NCBI GenBank assembly: GCA_944472155.2
Contig: OX235279.1
Location: forward strand, 144,060,920-144,124,919
Direction: 5' to 3'
DNA from: Trichobilharzia szidati
Taxonomy: Eukaryota; Platyhelminthes; Trematoda; Strigeidida; Schistosomatidae
DNA: 64,000 bases
Shown here: positions 54,701 through 64,000 of the stretch, piece after piece
Numbering within the stretch: the stretch's first letter is position 1
Layout of the letters: the number at the start of each line of letters is the position of its first letter
Translations under genes and position numbers: made by a program
The notes under the pieces: model-generated
Databases searched by the model: none
What the model was told of the DNA's origin: nothing
The model's input: the letters and a program-made list of their open reading frames with translations, nothing else

Positions 54701-57700
54701 GTAAAAGAGCTAATTGGGTCATTAAACCAAAACTTTGAATCAGTCCACTAACTGACTGACTGATTTCAACATCGAAGTTTGCACACAAGTTCAGCAGTTC
54801 AAGTTGCCACATTCCATGTAGCACACAAAGGGAGATAAAAGAGAAAGGTGAGGAAGAAAGACTAGTAATATGGAAGACCAAGGGAGTTTTATTGGATATG
54901 GCAAATCGCAAAAGAGTGAATACATCATTGAGAACAACTTTGAGCCATAGAATAAATGGTTTCCAGCCATTGGTTTTTACCATCTCGAGGACCAAAACCA
55001 GGAAGTCTTCATCTTCCTACGTGGCTGGCTTAAACTATATGTTGTTGGTTTCATTGACTGATGAAGCCATGTTTTGGTTTGACCACTACTGACTCTTTTC
55101 CAACCTGATCCATCGTGTGTCAGCTAACAGTACCCGTCGAGGGAGGAATCAGTTTATAGAAAACTTGACAGCTAGTCTGAGCTACATAGGGGGTAGTAGG
55201 CCTCCTAGTTAAGGTCCTCGGGATTCTAAGAGCCAATGACAGGAGACTATTGGTGATATGGCTTGAAATCATTCTCAGTGGCAGAGATGTACTCACTCTT
55301 TGTGATCTGCCGTATCCAATAGAACCCTATTGTTTTTTTTTTCATTTTACCATTCTTTCTCTCTGACATTGCTGCTCATAGTCGTTCATTCGCATCTCTT
55401 CTTTTCCGCTCTTTTGTCTTCCTTTGTGTGGTAAGTCGAACTGCTGTACTTTTGTACAAACTTCTGTGTGGAAATCAGTCAGTCAGAGGGTTTACAATAC
55501 TAACTAGTCACCCCGAGAATGAAATAGTTTGAGCAGGGAGTTGAAATAATGACCCATTCGGTTAATGAGCCACATCACAGGGCAATTGATGATTAACAAC
55601 ATTTGAAAAAGGAACAATAATAATAAGCATATTGTGGTTAAAAGATTAAATTTTATGGTTTTTTTTAAAGTATGCAGAAACCAAGCGAACAAAACAAAAA
55701 GCTTCAACAACTTACATGGTTGAAAATGAGCCTTTTGATTATTTGGCCCACGTTGTTGTCGTATTGAAGGCAATGCATTATTAACGCCTATGCTATAGCA
55801 TAGATCAGACATTAGGAAACGACTATCCAATGCCATGAAATGAGGAAAACTATACAACTCATGATGTGGTACACGGCATGCAACATATTGAAGGCACGAT
55901 CCAAAGGAGGACATAAATGAAAGTAAAGCCTAAAAACGTGAAATATTAATTGAAGTATGAGTGGACATACAAAAAATGCAAAACATTATACACAAACAGA
56001 GAAACGCTTAAAGTGATTATGTGTAAATAGAGACCACGTAAATAAAGCTGTTTGGCTGGTATTGAGAATCTAGTATGCATGTTTTGTCCTACTTGGGACT
56101 TAATATCTGGAGGTGAATATATGCCAACCAGACAACCAGTCTCAAATAGAACAAAACGCGCGACCTATCCTTAAGTCAATAAGATAGGCACTATAATCTT
56201 ATTACTCAATGTTGCTAACTGATGGCAACAGTTTATTTCCTGTTTTCCGTAGATGAGAGTAGGTAATAAGAGGATAGACAATAAAATGAGTTCATAACAA
56301 AGAATAACTTCAAATACTACTATCTTTAAAGTATACTGTTCACTTTCAACAGGATGTTTACAGTTACCTACAAAGTTCAGACTAAAAAAGCATTTTAATA
56401 TGCCATATTGATATTAGATTGTTGCAGGCAATCGGTAGGAAGCCTTACTCCACCTAGGTTTCATACTAGTTGGCTCAATCACCAGTCAAGTCAGCAAAGC
56501 GTATATCCAACCTTTAAGGAATTCATGTCTCTTCTGAGATTCAAGCCCACGTGTCAACCACTGCTGCAGTCAGACACGTTACCACTGAGCTATTTGGACT
56601 GGTGATTGACCTCCTGTTGTACTGTATTGGATATTTTTGATTGGACACTAGTCAGTAAAATAGTGTAATGTGTGTAGTCCTTTGTTTGGTGCAGACTGAA
56701 TTCTGTCGTCAGTCAAGTTTGCAGTGTGGCAATCTGCAACACTAGGTGATGCGGGTTCCAATCTAAGGAGGGACATGTGTTCCGTGAAGGTTGTAGATAC
56801 CCCTTGCTGACGAGTAGCAACTAGCACAAAACCTAGGTCTAAGATTTCCTGACGATAGCCTCCAACCATCTAATATCAACAATTCAAAGTGCATCGGGAT
56901 GGCGAGTCACACAGAATGGTGACCACACTGCAAACTTGACTGATGACAGAATCCAGTCTGCACCAAACAAAGGACTAGACACACTACGTTAGTTTACTAA
57001 CTAGTGTTCAATTACATATGCCTTAATAAGAAATATTTTTTCAAGATCTAGATTATATTATATTATTATTGTTTCCTTGGGTTCCTAGTGGAACACAGGG
57101 CTTCAACTGCACGCCTCTACTTGCTTCTGTCTTCTGCTGTACTTTTCACTGGCATCCATGTTAGTCCATACTGTTTCAAATCTTCTTCACAGTATCTCCT
57201 CCATGTCACCCTTGGACGTCCCACTCGCCGCTTCCCTTTCGGGTTACACTCGAGCACTGGCCTGACGCGCGATGTCACCCAACGGCCTCCTCAGCTCAGC
57301 GAGTGTCCAATCCATCTCCACCTTCTCCTGCATATTTGTTGGGCGATTGGTTCTTGTTTTGTTTGTCCCCATAGTTTCTTGTTGGTGATTCTTTCCGACC
57401 ATCTGATCTTCAGTATAGAACGAAGACAGTTGTTGATAAAGGTTTGCAACCTGTTGGAAATATTCTTTGTGATCCGCCAAGTTTCTGAACCGTAAAGAAG
57501 AACTGACTTGACGTTTGTATTGAAAATCCGAATTTTGTTGTTGATGGTGAGGAGTGACGAAGATTTCCAGATTGGTTTCAGGTTGATGAATGTGTTTCTC
57601 GCCTTCCTGATTCTCGATTTGACATCTTCGTCCGTTCCTCCTGTAGTTGAGACAACGCTGGCTGCCTAGATAAGTGAATGAAGTAACCTCTTTCAAATCC

Positions 57701-60700
57701 CTCCCGTTGATGGTGATTGGCGCTGGATGTTGCTGCTGCCTTAATTTAAGTCGATGAATAAAAAGTTGTAGTTACATCTATCACTCTTCGTCATCTTCCA
57801 GATATTGAAACTTTTGGCTAATATTCATCTAACTGTTGACTCACATGTACATCTGCGCTCATTACAGTTTCGCAACGTGGTATGGATTCAGCAAACAACA
57901 CACACACTGGGTACTAAATGAGCGCAACGGTGATGAGATAACAACAGGTGTTTTCACTAGGGAATACAGCAGTCATCTTCTCTGTTTTTATGCGCGATTT
58001 TGTAAAGTCCGACAAATTGAATTAAGTGCCTATACTGATCACCTAATCTTTCGTTGTCCAATGATGTTAATAGAACACGTAAACGAAGATTTGAAACCAG
58101 TAACCATGATGCTTTTTACAGAATTTATTATGTCTACCAGTGGAACAACAACAACAGTATTAGCAATTACACACATATTGTATAAACATGTCCACATTAC
58201 TGAACAACCCTCAATATTGATAAAGAAAAGAGTGAATAAGGCGAAAATAATTGCCTGGGGGAAACTTACACCGAAAGAAATACCAAGTGTTTCACTTGAT
58301 GGATTCAAACTGCCTAAGAGATAAACAATTGGATATTGAGAGGATCCAGAAAGTATACAACTATCACTTGCAGATAAATTATTTCTTGCTGCCACTGGAG
58401 CAAATATATTACCTCCGACAGGAACTGAACGACCGTTTCTACAAATTAAGGAGAAAAAATAGAACTAAAAGAAGAAGAAGAATGATACAGACAATTCGGA
58501 TACAGTTGACCTCAACGATTATACACTCCGAAAATCTTCAGAAGTATGATTTTTCAATACAAATGAACCACCTCCTAGCATAATTCACCTACAAAACAAA
58601 CAACCTGGTAAAATCTAGTTTTCCACTTTCTTCAAAGTTCAATTTTAAAGAGGAAAATCATCATCATTCATCATTTGTACACTAAGGAGTCAGGGATGAA
58701 AATTCAAGATAGTTTAACATAAGAAAATCAAACGAATCAAAATATAGAATATGTGACTTAATTGCACTGTGTATCAGATATGGTGTCAAGTTGGATACAC
58801 ATTATGACCTGAAAGCTTTCAATTTCCATTCGAAACTTTGTAGCTTACAAATAACGCCACTAATTCTATGCATTACCAATTTCCTCACCTATCTAGGCAG
58901 TATTCAAGGCGTTTGAAGTGATTTGACATTCTAAAGTGTATCCTTCAGCAAAAGATGATGATAAGAATGACTCCAAATGAACGAAAGAGCCATCTGGTTC
59001 TAAATCAATTCGATATAGCTAGAAAACACTACTCACATCTATCAGCAATTCGTTTTTATTCATTCTTTGAGTTTCGAGTGGAACATAGGGCTTCAAACTT
59101 TGAAGTCTAACTAGCACTGGTCGTCTTCTTAGAGCACAGGGTAGCTCGACTGGCACTAACATTCCTTCTTTCTTGGGCTTACTTTGATCTGGTAAAACAG
59201 GCAAGATTTAGAAGTCGGCCTCCAGTCGAGTTCGTACCGCCTGCGCGGTTGCCAAATATTCCTACCACTGAACCGTCGACGCATTTGTGGTATGTACTGT
59301 CTTTGAATTACAGTTTAATTCGGAAAAATATTCCGGATAGTTTGCAGGGAATAGCCTGCTTACCAACTACTACTAAGCTCGAAAAGGATCTGGCTATATA
59401 TCTTCTCGTAGCCAGCAGGAATGAGAGCCACTCTATCTGGCATTTGATACGAGGATACAGGTACATCTCATTAAGTATTTGCGTCTTCAGTAAGTTTCAA
59501 ATCTAGTACATATATGCCATATATGTCAGTCAACTGAGACCTATGGATCAAGTCTGTAACCATGACAATACGCTTTCGACTTGGCGCTGGACAGTTTATG
59601 ACAATCAAAAGAAAATCATGTTTGTAGGGAACCATGGCTTCGTTTAGTCAGTCTTTCGGGATTGCAAAGCTGAACTTCTTATCACAAAACTTATTTTAAC
59701 TTCCAAGTTTGCCCACAGACTGATATCAGTTAGGGAACTAGCGTAGAATCGGACCCTGGATGGGTGGCCACATTTCAAACTCGACTGATAGAAATTCGTC
59801 TACGCCAAACAAAGGACTAGACGCATGATACTGGTTAATTTCCAATCAAAGCAGATATAATTGCAAGACAGAATATACTAGTGAATGATATAATTAGCCA
59901 AAAATAGCTCATGTCGACCAACAGTGTTTGTTAGCCAGATCTAGCTGGGTCTCAAATGAACAAAACTGTTGTTCAGTGTTGGGGTTGCTTAGATCTGGCT
60001 AACAAGTACTACTTGGTTGACGCGACTGGTTTCCTATCAATCATGTCAGTTAGTTATGCATGATGTAAGAATTTCAATAATAACAGCATAGCAAACCTTT
60101 GATGACTTTCACGTAAAGTGATAAGAATTATCTATACCATATACCATAAAGGCATATAACATATAGACTACAACTCTGTGCAGGAATCTATACGCCAACT
60201 TGTCTTATATTTCCAGTAGACTGTAACAGGATACAGAAAACATGACGTACTCACCTAGAAAACGGATCAATAATTATTTCACCAAGCAGTGTACCATCTG
60301 ACATGTCTTCGACATGATATACCAATTTTTCAACAATATATGACATATCATTTTCTGAAGATCTTGGTATTTCAGTAGTCAACTTTAAATGGAACATTTC
60401 TGCTAGCTCAGAGAAGACAGTATGCAGGTAATTCAATAAAGAGCCGTTTGGTGGACTGACCAGTGTTTCAAAGCGTGTATAATCAGCAGCATAATTATAT
60501 TGTTCCAATGCATAATCTACATCCCAAGCTTCTAAAGTTTTGCCTTTATAAAAATAAACGAACAGATTAATAATTAGTAATTGCAGAAAGTTAATGCTAT
60601 ATTCACGAAATAGAATCTATTCAAGTCTCTTAGTTTCGTGATGGTACTTATTATAATGCAACTTAGTTATAATGTGCAATTTTTTTTGACTTATTATACT

Positions 60701-63700
60701 ACGCCGCATACCTGATAGATACGCAAGGGCTTATGACAAATTTAACTAATTGAGCCGAAGTAAGTAGGTAGATAGGATTGGATACACGTTGAGAAGATCG
60801 TTGAGTAACACCACAATACACGCCAGACCCTTCCTGAATGGAACCCAAACGGGAAACGACAAGTTGGGCGTCTGAGGGTGACGTGTAGGAGATTGTATGA
60901 AGAGACAGTCTTGGAGCCAGCCAAAGAGGACTGCAGAGAAGAGGATGGAATGAAGATGTACTGTCGAAGCACTATGTTCCACTCGAAACCCAGGGGAATA
61001 ATAATAAGTAATTACACATAATCCGAAAACCTGAGTCTGATCTGAGAATTCCATATTAATTTGTTGATTAGATATATCACACAGTGAAACAGTATTATTT
61101 ACTGGATGACGTTTCGAACACAATGAATAGTAAATTGTGTTCGAAACGTCATCCAGTATATAATACTGTTTCACTGTGTGATATATCTAATCAACAAATT
61201 AATATGGAATTACATACTGCCACAGTGCCCAAGTTTAACTGATCTGAGAATAATTGAGTTTTCAATGTAAAACTTGCACAGAAGTGCACCAATTCGAGTT
61301 ACCGCTCTACACATAGCACATACAGAACTTTAATGAACGGAAATATACAGGAGAAAGAATAACCCCAAGAGGAAAACATGATTTGATAGATGTCGGAGAA
61401 TACAAAGAGTTACTGCGTCTGTACATTTGAGAACAATTTCCAGCCATATCAACAGTAGTTTCAAGTCATTGGTTCTTAGCGTCTCGAGGACAGCAGCCAG
61501 TTAAGCAGTCTACACCTCCCTACATGGCTGACTCAAACCTATAGTCAAAGACTTGATGGACGCAGTATTATTTTTTGGTTTGACCACCACTAACTCTCTT
61601 TCAACCCAATCCTGTGTCGACTAACATAGCTCGATGACGTAGGCAGTGGCTGGGTATGCGTAGCACATGTCTTAACCATCTCAATGGATGCAGCTTTACA
61701 ACTCCATAGAACCAATTTCCCTCTTCACCTAACACTGTATGCCTGACGTTAATGTTACTCACCACTTATTATACCAATTAACACTGAAGACAGAACGCAA
61801 ACATCTGTGGTCAAAGACAGCCAACTTCTTTACCTATTCCACTTTCCACGGCCAAATCTTACAGCCATAAAGGAAGACGGAGCGAACTGCTGAGCACCCC
61901 ACACGTCATATGGTCTTTAGTCGAATATCACGTCTACACAAGAGATGACGAAGCTTTGCAAATACCAATAGCTTGGCTTATGCGATTTACAATTATGAAA
62001 TGCTAATGGGAATGATATTATAACTCAGTACAATAACCTCTTATTCCCAATGACTGCAGTAGCATAGTCGAATATAACAAGCTACGTGTAGATAGGAAAT
62101 CATGCTTCTCGGTGACTGAGTGACTTATCCTGATGGGTAACAACATAAATAAGATCACGGCCATCGGAAATTTTTCACAGATAGCAACCAAACACTTAGA
62201 ACCTTTTGCACTTCGTTAAATAAAAAAGCATATAACTGACAATATGGACTTGACTAACTCAAACTTCAACATTTTAAACAATTCACTCTTGATATGAATG
62301 GTTTGGGGATTAAATGCCAACAAGGTCGAAAGGAAGTCAAATGGTAAATACCAGATATCCAAGCATGAAGTGGTTGGAATTTAATCTTCAGGACAAAACC
62401 GTCGGAAAGGTTTTCCCGACCCACTCCACACATTTTATATCTACACAAATATTAAAATCCAGTCTGAATGAAAAGTAACCGTGCAAAGAATTCTCTTCAG
62501 GTCCTTACAGTTACCATTTGTTATCATTATAATAGCATACAAGTATACGACACACACCTTTTCTTTACTTAAAATGAGTGCGGATTGAAAATCAGTTCAG
62601 CTGCAGATTGTAAACTAATAAGCTTATTGATACAGATAGCTGCTATCAGACAAACACAGAATGTGACTTAAAAATCTAGCAACTGATGAACAGACAGCAC
62701 AAAACGACAGTCTGAACAATAATGCATTAGTTTAGTTACAATCTAAGCTAAGGGATCTTCGTACTAGGTCCTACGCTTATACACATCTGTCTGTCATTAG
62801 GCGACGGTAAACTGTTTAGGTTAATTAGCCATCAATCCAACTGGGAACTGATTAGAATATAGTCACAAAGGAGATTCATAGAGTATACATTTTGAGATCT
62901 ATAAGTTTGGTGACTTTATAGCATTCTTTTTTTCTCTTCTACAAGCATAAAACAATCGATTTTAAGAATTTTATACTCCCTAATACCAACAGAAGTGTAC
63001 CATTTGTAGTATTACTATTATTCATCCTTTGAGTTCCGAGTGGGACTTAGGGCTTCAGTGGCGAATTGTGATTCCACTAGTTTCTCAGTCATCTCTTTCA
63101 AATGGATCCACATCTGTCCACAAGTACTCAAGGTCACTACACTGCTATTTCCATAACAGCATCCAATTAGTTTGTTCCATCACAACATACACAAGACATT
63201 AGACTGAGTGTGGTTTTTTCGCAGTCGGAAAATACACATGTTAAATCAGAGAGTACAGTAGTATCTTTCCAACTGAACTACAATGACTACAACTAACCTA
63301 AATTATCCTACATGCCACACACTCAAATGACTGACAGTAATTGCTTAAGTAACTCCTATAACATGCACTTCATCATAACAAACACGCTTGTATGCCATTC
63401 CAATAAAGTTACCAAACATTTCTATAGCGAAAATCAATCAGAGACCTGAAGATTTATTCATAGTTAAGGAAGATGACGGAAAAGTCTTAACGAATTAAAA
63501 AGCAAGTACGATCAAAATACAATTAAAACCAATTTTAAAATGCGCAACGCTTTACCAGGTAGATCTAGATTCGCATTTGCCCATTCTCTCAATAATTTGA
63601 AGTCACGTTCACCACTTTGTTTCAAAATGGTTCTGAAAGGCTCAAGAATATCATTGGTCAAACTGTCAGGAGATGATGGTGAACATGCATAGGGTGAGCT

Positions 63701-63868
63701 CCAAACTACAGATAACCAATCTTTACAACCAAGATGTTTCGCTAAAGATGCTCGTAAACGGCGAAGGTGTTGTATGCGGCCATCATTAGATGCATGTAAA
63801 CCAGTTGATGGACCAAAATACCGATCACTTGCACGCCGAACCCAATATTCCCATACCAACCGACGTAA
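51580..63868 (-). CDS. M3-family metallopeptidase homologue lacking catalytic residues (3' part; 5' end outside window)
   Basis: Exons recognised: 63,556-63,868, 60,255-60,543, 55,716-55,929, 53,856-54,175, 51,580-51,777 (stop TGA). Adjacent exons that can be tested fit in phase (1/2, 1/2 and 0/0). The protein follows M3 oligopeptidases (oligopeptidase A, thimet oligopeptidase, mitochondrial intermediate peptidase) throughout: 'GRIQHLRRLRASLAKHLG', 'LEAWDVDYAL', 'TLLGEIIIDPFSR', 'LYILRELYESRFDLALW', 'QAGLLYYRIWRRILLQDV', 'ELFRRFRGRDPNPKLLL'. The zinc site, normally HEFGH with a downstream Glu ligand, reads SSFGS, and that Glu position is Ala. A stretch of about 60-80 residues between the 60.3- and 55.9-kb exons was not found. 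A non-peptidase role is inferred; intact splice sites argue against a recent pseudogene. Confidence 0.85.
51965..52420 (+). mobile_element. Composite repeat: inverted-repeat element joined to a tRNA-like module
   Basis: An inverted-repeat unit (arms about 51,970-52,033 and 52,160-52,232, with TTGGACAC...GTGTCCAA ends) is followed by a linker and then a tRNA-like sequence at about 52,268-52,345 (A box TAGCTCAGGGGTAACGTG, B-box-like GGTCTTGAATCTC). A second, inverted copy of the whole arrangement is at 56,405-57,013. No coding capacity. Confidence 0.7.
53856..54175 (-). CDS. M3 homologue, C-terminal helical exon
   Basis: Acceptor TTATTTAG, donor AAG|GTAAGG. Contains 'LYILRELYESRFDLALW' and 'GPNSQAGLLYYRIWRRILLQ', matching the FSHIFAGGYAAGYYSYLW region of oligopeptidase A. 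The His of FSH is replaced by Thr. Confidence 0.85.
54745..55140 (-). mobile_element. LINE-J 3' end
   Basis: The minus strand reads the end of ORF2 ('GSGWKRVSSGQTKTW'-like, degenerate) and the 3' UTR with 'TTTGTGTGCTACATGGAATG' and 'CGATGTTGAAATCAG'. It lies in an intron of the M3 gene. Confidence 0.65.
55240..55495 (+). mobile_element. LINE-J 3' UTR fragment
   Basis: The plus strand carries 'GTAAGTCGAACTGCTGTACT' and 'TCTGTGTGGAAATCAGTCAG', the same 3' UTR signature. It is inverted relative to the copy at 54,745-55,140. Confidence 0.6.
55716..55929 (-). CDS. M3 homologue, exon at the degenerate zinc site
   Basis: Acceptor TTTTTAG, donor AT|GTAAGT. Begins 'ALLSFMSSFGSCLQYV', which aligns with LFHEFGHxLHxxL, and continues 'FMALDSRFLMSDLC', which aligns with the VExPSQxxE segment. 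The two His, the general-base Glu and the third ligand Glu are all absent. Confidence 0.8.
56405..57013 (-). mobile_element. Composite repeat, second copy, with long inverted-repeat arms
   Basis: tRNA-like module on the minus strand at about 56,515-56,605 (A box TAGCTCAGTGGTAACGTG, B-box-like GGGCTTGAATCTC), then the linker with TACTGTATTGGATATTTTTG shared with 52,232-52,260. The inverted-repeat unit follows, arms about 56,641-56,728 and 56,925-57,010, around 85% matched. The core of about 200 bp between arms is also similar to that of copy 1. Confidence 0.75.
57060..57745 (-). mobile_element. RTE LINE 3' segment
   Basis: Near-identical to 48,190-48,870 on the same strand, including the distinctive 'GEKHIHQPETNLEIFVT' and 'LYQQLSSFYTEDQM' blocks. 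Some insertions and deletions. The ATTATTATT tail is at 57,059-57,070. Ends at 57,745 next to an unknown ORF. Confidence 0.8.
57836..58583 (+). CDS. Unrecognised ORF pair in an M3-gene intron
   Basis: Two overlapping frames: 57,836-58,324 (163 codons, first ATG at 57,845) and 58,251-58,583, where the second is +1 relative to the first. Read together they give a protein with 'SHLLCFYARFCKVRQIELS', 'LTPKEIPSVSLDGFK', then 'QLDIERIQKVYNYHLQINYF' and a basic stretch 'KLRRKNRTKRRRRM', ending at TAA. The frame change falls in 58,251-58,324. No polymerase, capsid or protease motif is recognised. It may be one gene with a frameshift, an intron I cannot see, or a decayed element ORF. Confidence 0.4.
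58600..59030. other. No clear gene; candidate missing M3 exon at about 58,915-58,965
   Basis: On the minus strand a segment after TTTTGCTGAAG runs to AG|GTGAGG (about 58,890-58,945) and would extend the 60.3-kb exon in phase ('HFRMSNHFKRLEYCLD'). It shows only a weak match to M3 sequences, so it is not called an exon. Confidence 0.2.
59040..59285 (-). mobile_element. Divergent SINE-A relative
   Basis: The minus strand has a tRNA-like head ('CGGTTCAGTGGTAGGAATAT', 'GGTACGAACTCGACTGG') and the same RTE-like tail ('GAAGCCCTATGTTCCACTCG', then AAAGAATGAATAAA). The body between is unlike the other two SINE-A copies. Confidence 0.6.
59700..59860. repeat. Partial copy of the inverted-repeat element
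   Basis: Only one arm is clear ('CGCCAAACAAAGGACTAGAC', 'TTTCCAATCAAAG'), with some core sequence before it ('GGTGGCCACATTTCAAACTC'). Confidence 0.5.
60255..60543 (-). CDS. M3 homologue, exon with L-E-x-W-D motif
   Basis: Acceptor TATAAAG, donor AG|GTGAGT. It contains 'LEAWDVDYAL', the signature that precedes the catalytic domain in M3 peptidases, and 'GTLLGEIIIDPFSR' (the LLGxxxxDxxxR strand). Split Gly and Ser/Arg codons at its ends. Confidence 0.85.
60755..61010 (+). mobile_element. RTE LINE 3' end
   Basis: The plus strand carries 'GAACCCAAACGGGAAACGAC' and 'CGAAGCACTATGTTCCACTC', then an AATAATAATAA end at 60,997-61,006. 5'-truncated. Confidence 0.75.
61047..61211. repeat. Near-perfect hairpin, 78-bp arms, 9-bp loop
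   Basis: Arms 61,047-61,124 and 61,134-61,211 are reverse complements with about one mismatch. A single-arm relative lies at 1,960-2,060. Confidence 0.9.
61245..61975 (-). mobile_element. LINE-J thumb region and 3' UTR
   Basis: The minus strand reads 'CRRDIRLKTI', 'CSAVRSVFLYGCKIWPW', 'AVFDHRCLRSV', 'LHPLRWLRHVLRIPSH', then the 3' UTR with 'GGTAACTCGAATTGGTGCAC'. Stops in all blocks. Confidence 0.7.
61980..63550. other. Intron sequence; one RTE-like 3' end at 63,010-63,130
   Basis: No gene seen. At 63,010-63,060 the minus strand has 'CTGAAGCCCTAAGTCCCACT' and 'AATAATAG', an RTE-like 3' end. Confidence 0.5.
63556..63868 (-). CDS. M3 homologue, first exon in the window
   Basis: Acceptor TTTCTCACAG, donor CTG|GTAAAG. 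104 codons plus 1 nt. It corresponds to the helical N-terminal region of M3 proteins ('ASNDGRIQHLRRLRASLAKH', 'GERDFKLLREWANANL'). Confidence 0.8.
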
Positions 63869-64000
63869 CTGTGAGAAACAAATTTCGAGTAAGGCGATAC
63901 GGATTAGGCAAGTATACACAATTCATATTAACTACGTGTGGTTAAATAACGAAAAAAGACACCTGAACACAGAATTATGTAAACGAAAGTTGTCGAACTG

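Noticed and set aside
58225..58260. Programmed -1 frameshift slippery site (GGGGAAAC) in the orphan ORF pair
   Set aside because: The second frame is +1 relative to the first and the heptamer is not positioned in the zero frame as X XXY YYZ requires.
58039..58395. Minus-strand ORF of 118 codons rich in hydrophobic residues, considered as the missing M3 exon
   Set aside because: No M3 motif, and splice sites with the right phases were not found; likely a shadow of the plus-strand ORF.
59019..59204. Minus-strand ORF reading on into 'LYRIDLEPDGSFVHLESF'
   Set aside because: The first half is SINE sequence; splicing from the 60.3-kb exon into the second half gives an immediate stop.
61100..61160. 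Possible hammerhead ribozyme (CGAAACGTC next to CTGGATGACG in the hairpin)
   Set aside because: The core needs CTGATGA; here there is CTGGATGACG and the stems do not fold as a hammerhead. The hairpin pairing fully explains the sequence.
1..64000. CRISPR array, bacterial operons, rRNA genes
   Set aside because: No regularly spaced repeats, no ribosomal RNA sequence and no prokaryotic gene organisation were seen.

Overview
The window reads as nuclear DNA of a schistosomatid flatworm, most likely Schistosoma or a close relative such as Trichobilharzia. The base composition is AT-rich. Genes are split by introns with GT/AG borders, some introns are only 33-40 bp, and the sequence is densely packed with retroelement types typical of schistosome genomes: RTE (SR2-like), CR1/Jockey-group LINEs, Penelope-like elements, Ty3/gypsy and tRNA-derived SINEs. 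Nothing suggests operons, Shine-Dalgarno sites or CRISPR. Most long open frames are pieces of decayed reverse transcriptases or their antisense shadows.

Layout. 1-3,330: RTE and LINE fragments and a tRNA-derived SINE. 5,480-7,130: a plus-strand CR1-type LINE copy. 8,740-13,620: a nearly full-length but frameshifted LINE of the same family on the minus strand. 13,966-23,558: a plus-strand, multi-exon candidate gene ending in a piggyBac-type Cys/His domain. Its 6.9-kb last intron is filled by an inverted pair of Penelope pieces and nested LINEs. 25-39.5 kb: retroelement debris, comprising LINE ends, Penelope GIY-YIG tails, RTE, two gypsy pol segments and a LINE with a 430-residue open RT frame. 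39,820-40,627: the 3' end of a minus-strand gene built of very small exons and introns. 41-46.3 kb: the 5' half of an RTE element with an open endonuclease, a broken DNA transposase, and an inverted LINE fragment. 48.2-51.2 kb: RTE pieces in both orientations. 51,580-63,868 and beyond: a large minus-strand gene of the M3 metallopeptidase family, whose introns are stuffed with repeats and contain an unrecognised plus-strand ORF pair at 57.8-58.6 kb.

The clearest host gene is the M3-family protein. Five exons are recognised. The exon pairs that can be tested join in phase, yet the exon carrying the HEFGH-type zinc motif has lost all three catalytic residues and the third metal ligand, so it should be a non-peptidase homologue. 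Two other spliced genes, at 13.9-23.6 kb and 39.8-40.6 kb, are not recognised. They resemble each other weakly and are the best candidates for something undescribed. Two separate SINE families each share a 3' tail with a different LINE family in the same window, consistent with borrowing of LINE machinery.

All family assignments come from reading motifs by eye; no database search was possible. Element boundaries are approximate unless a splice site or terminal repeat fixes them.
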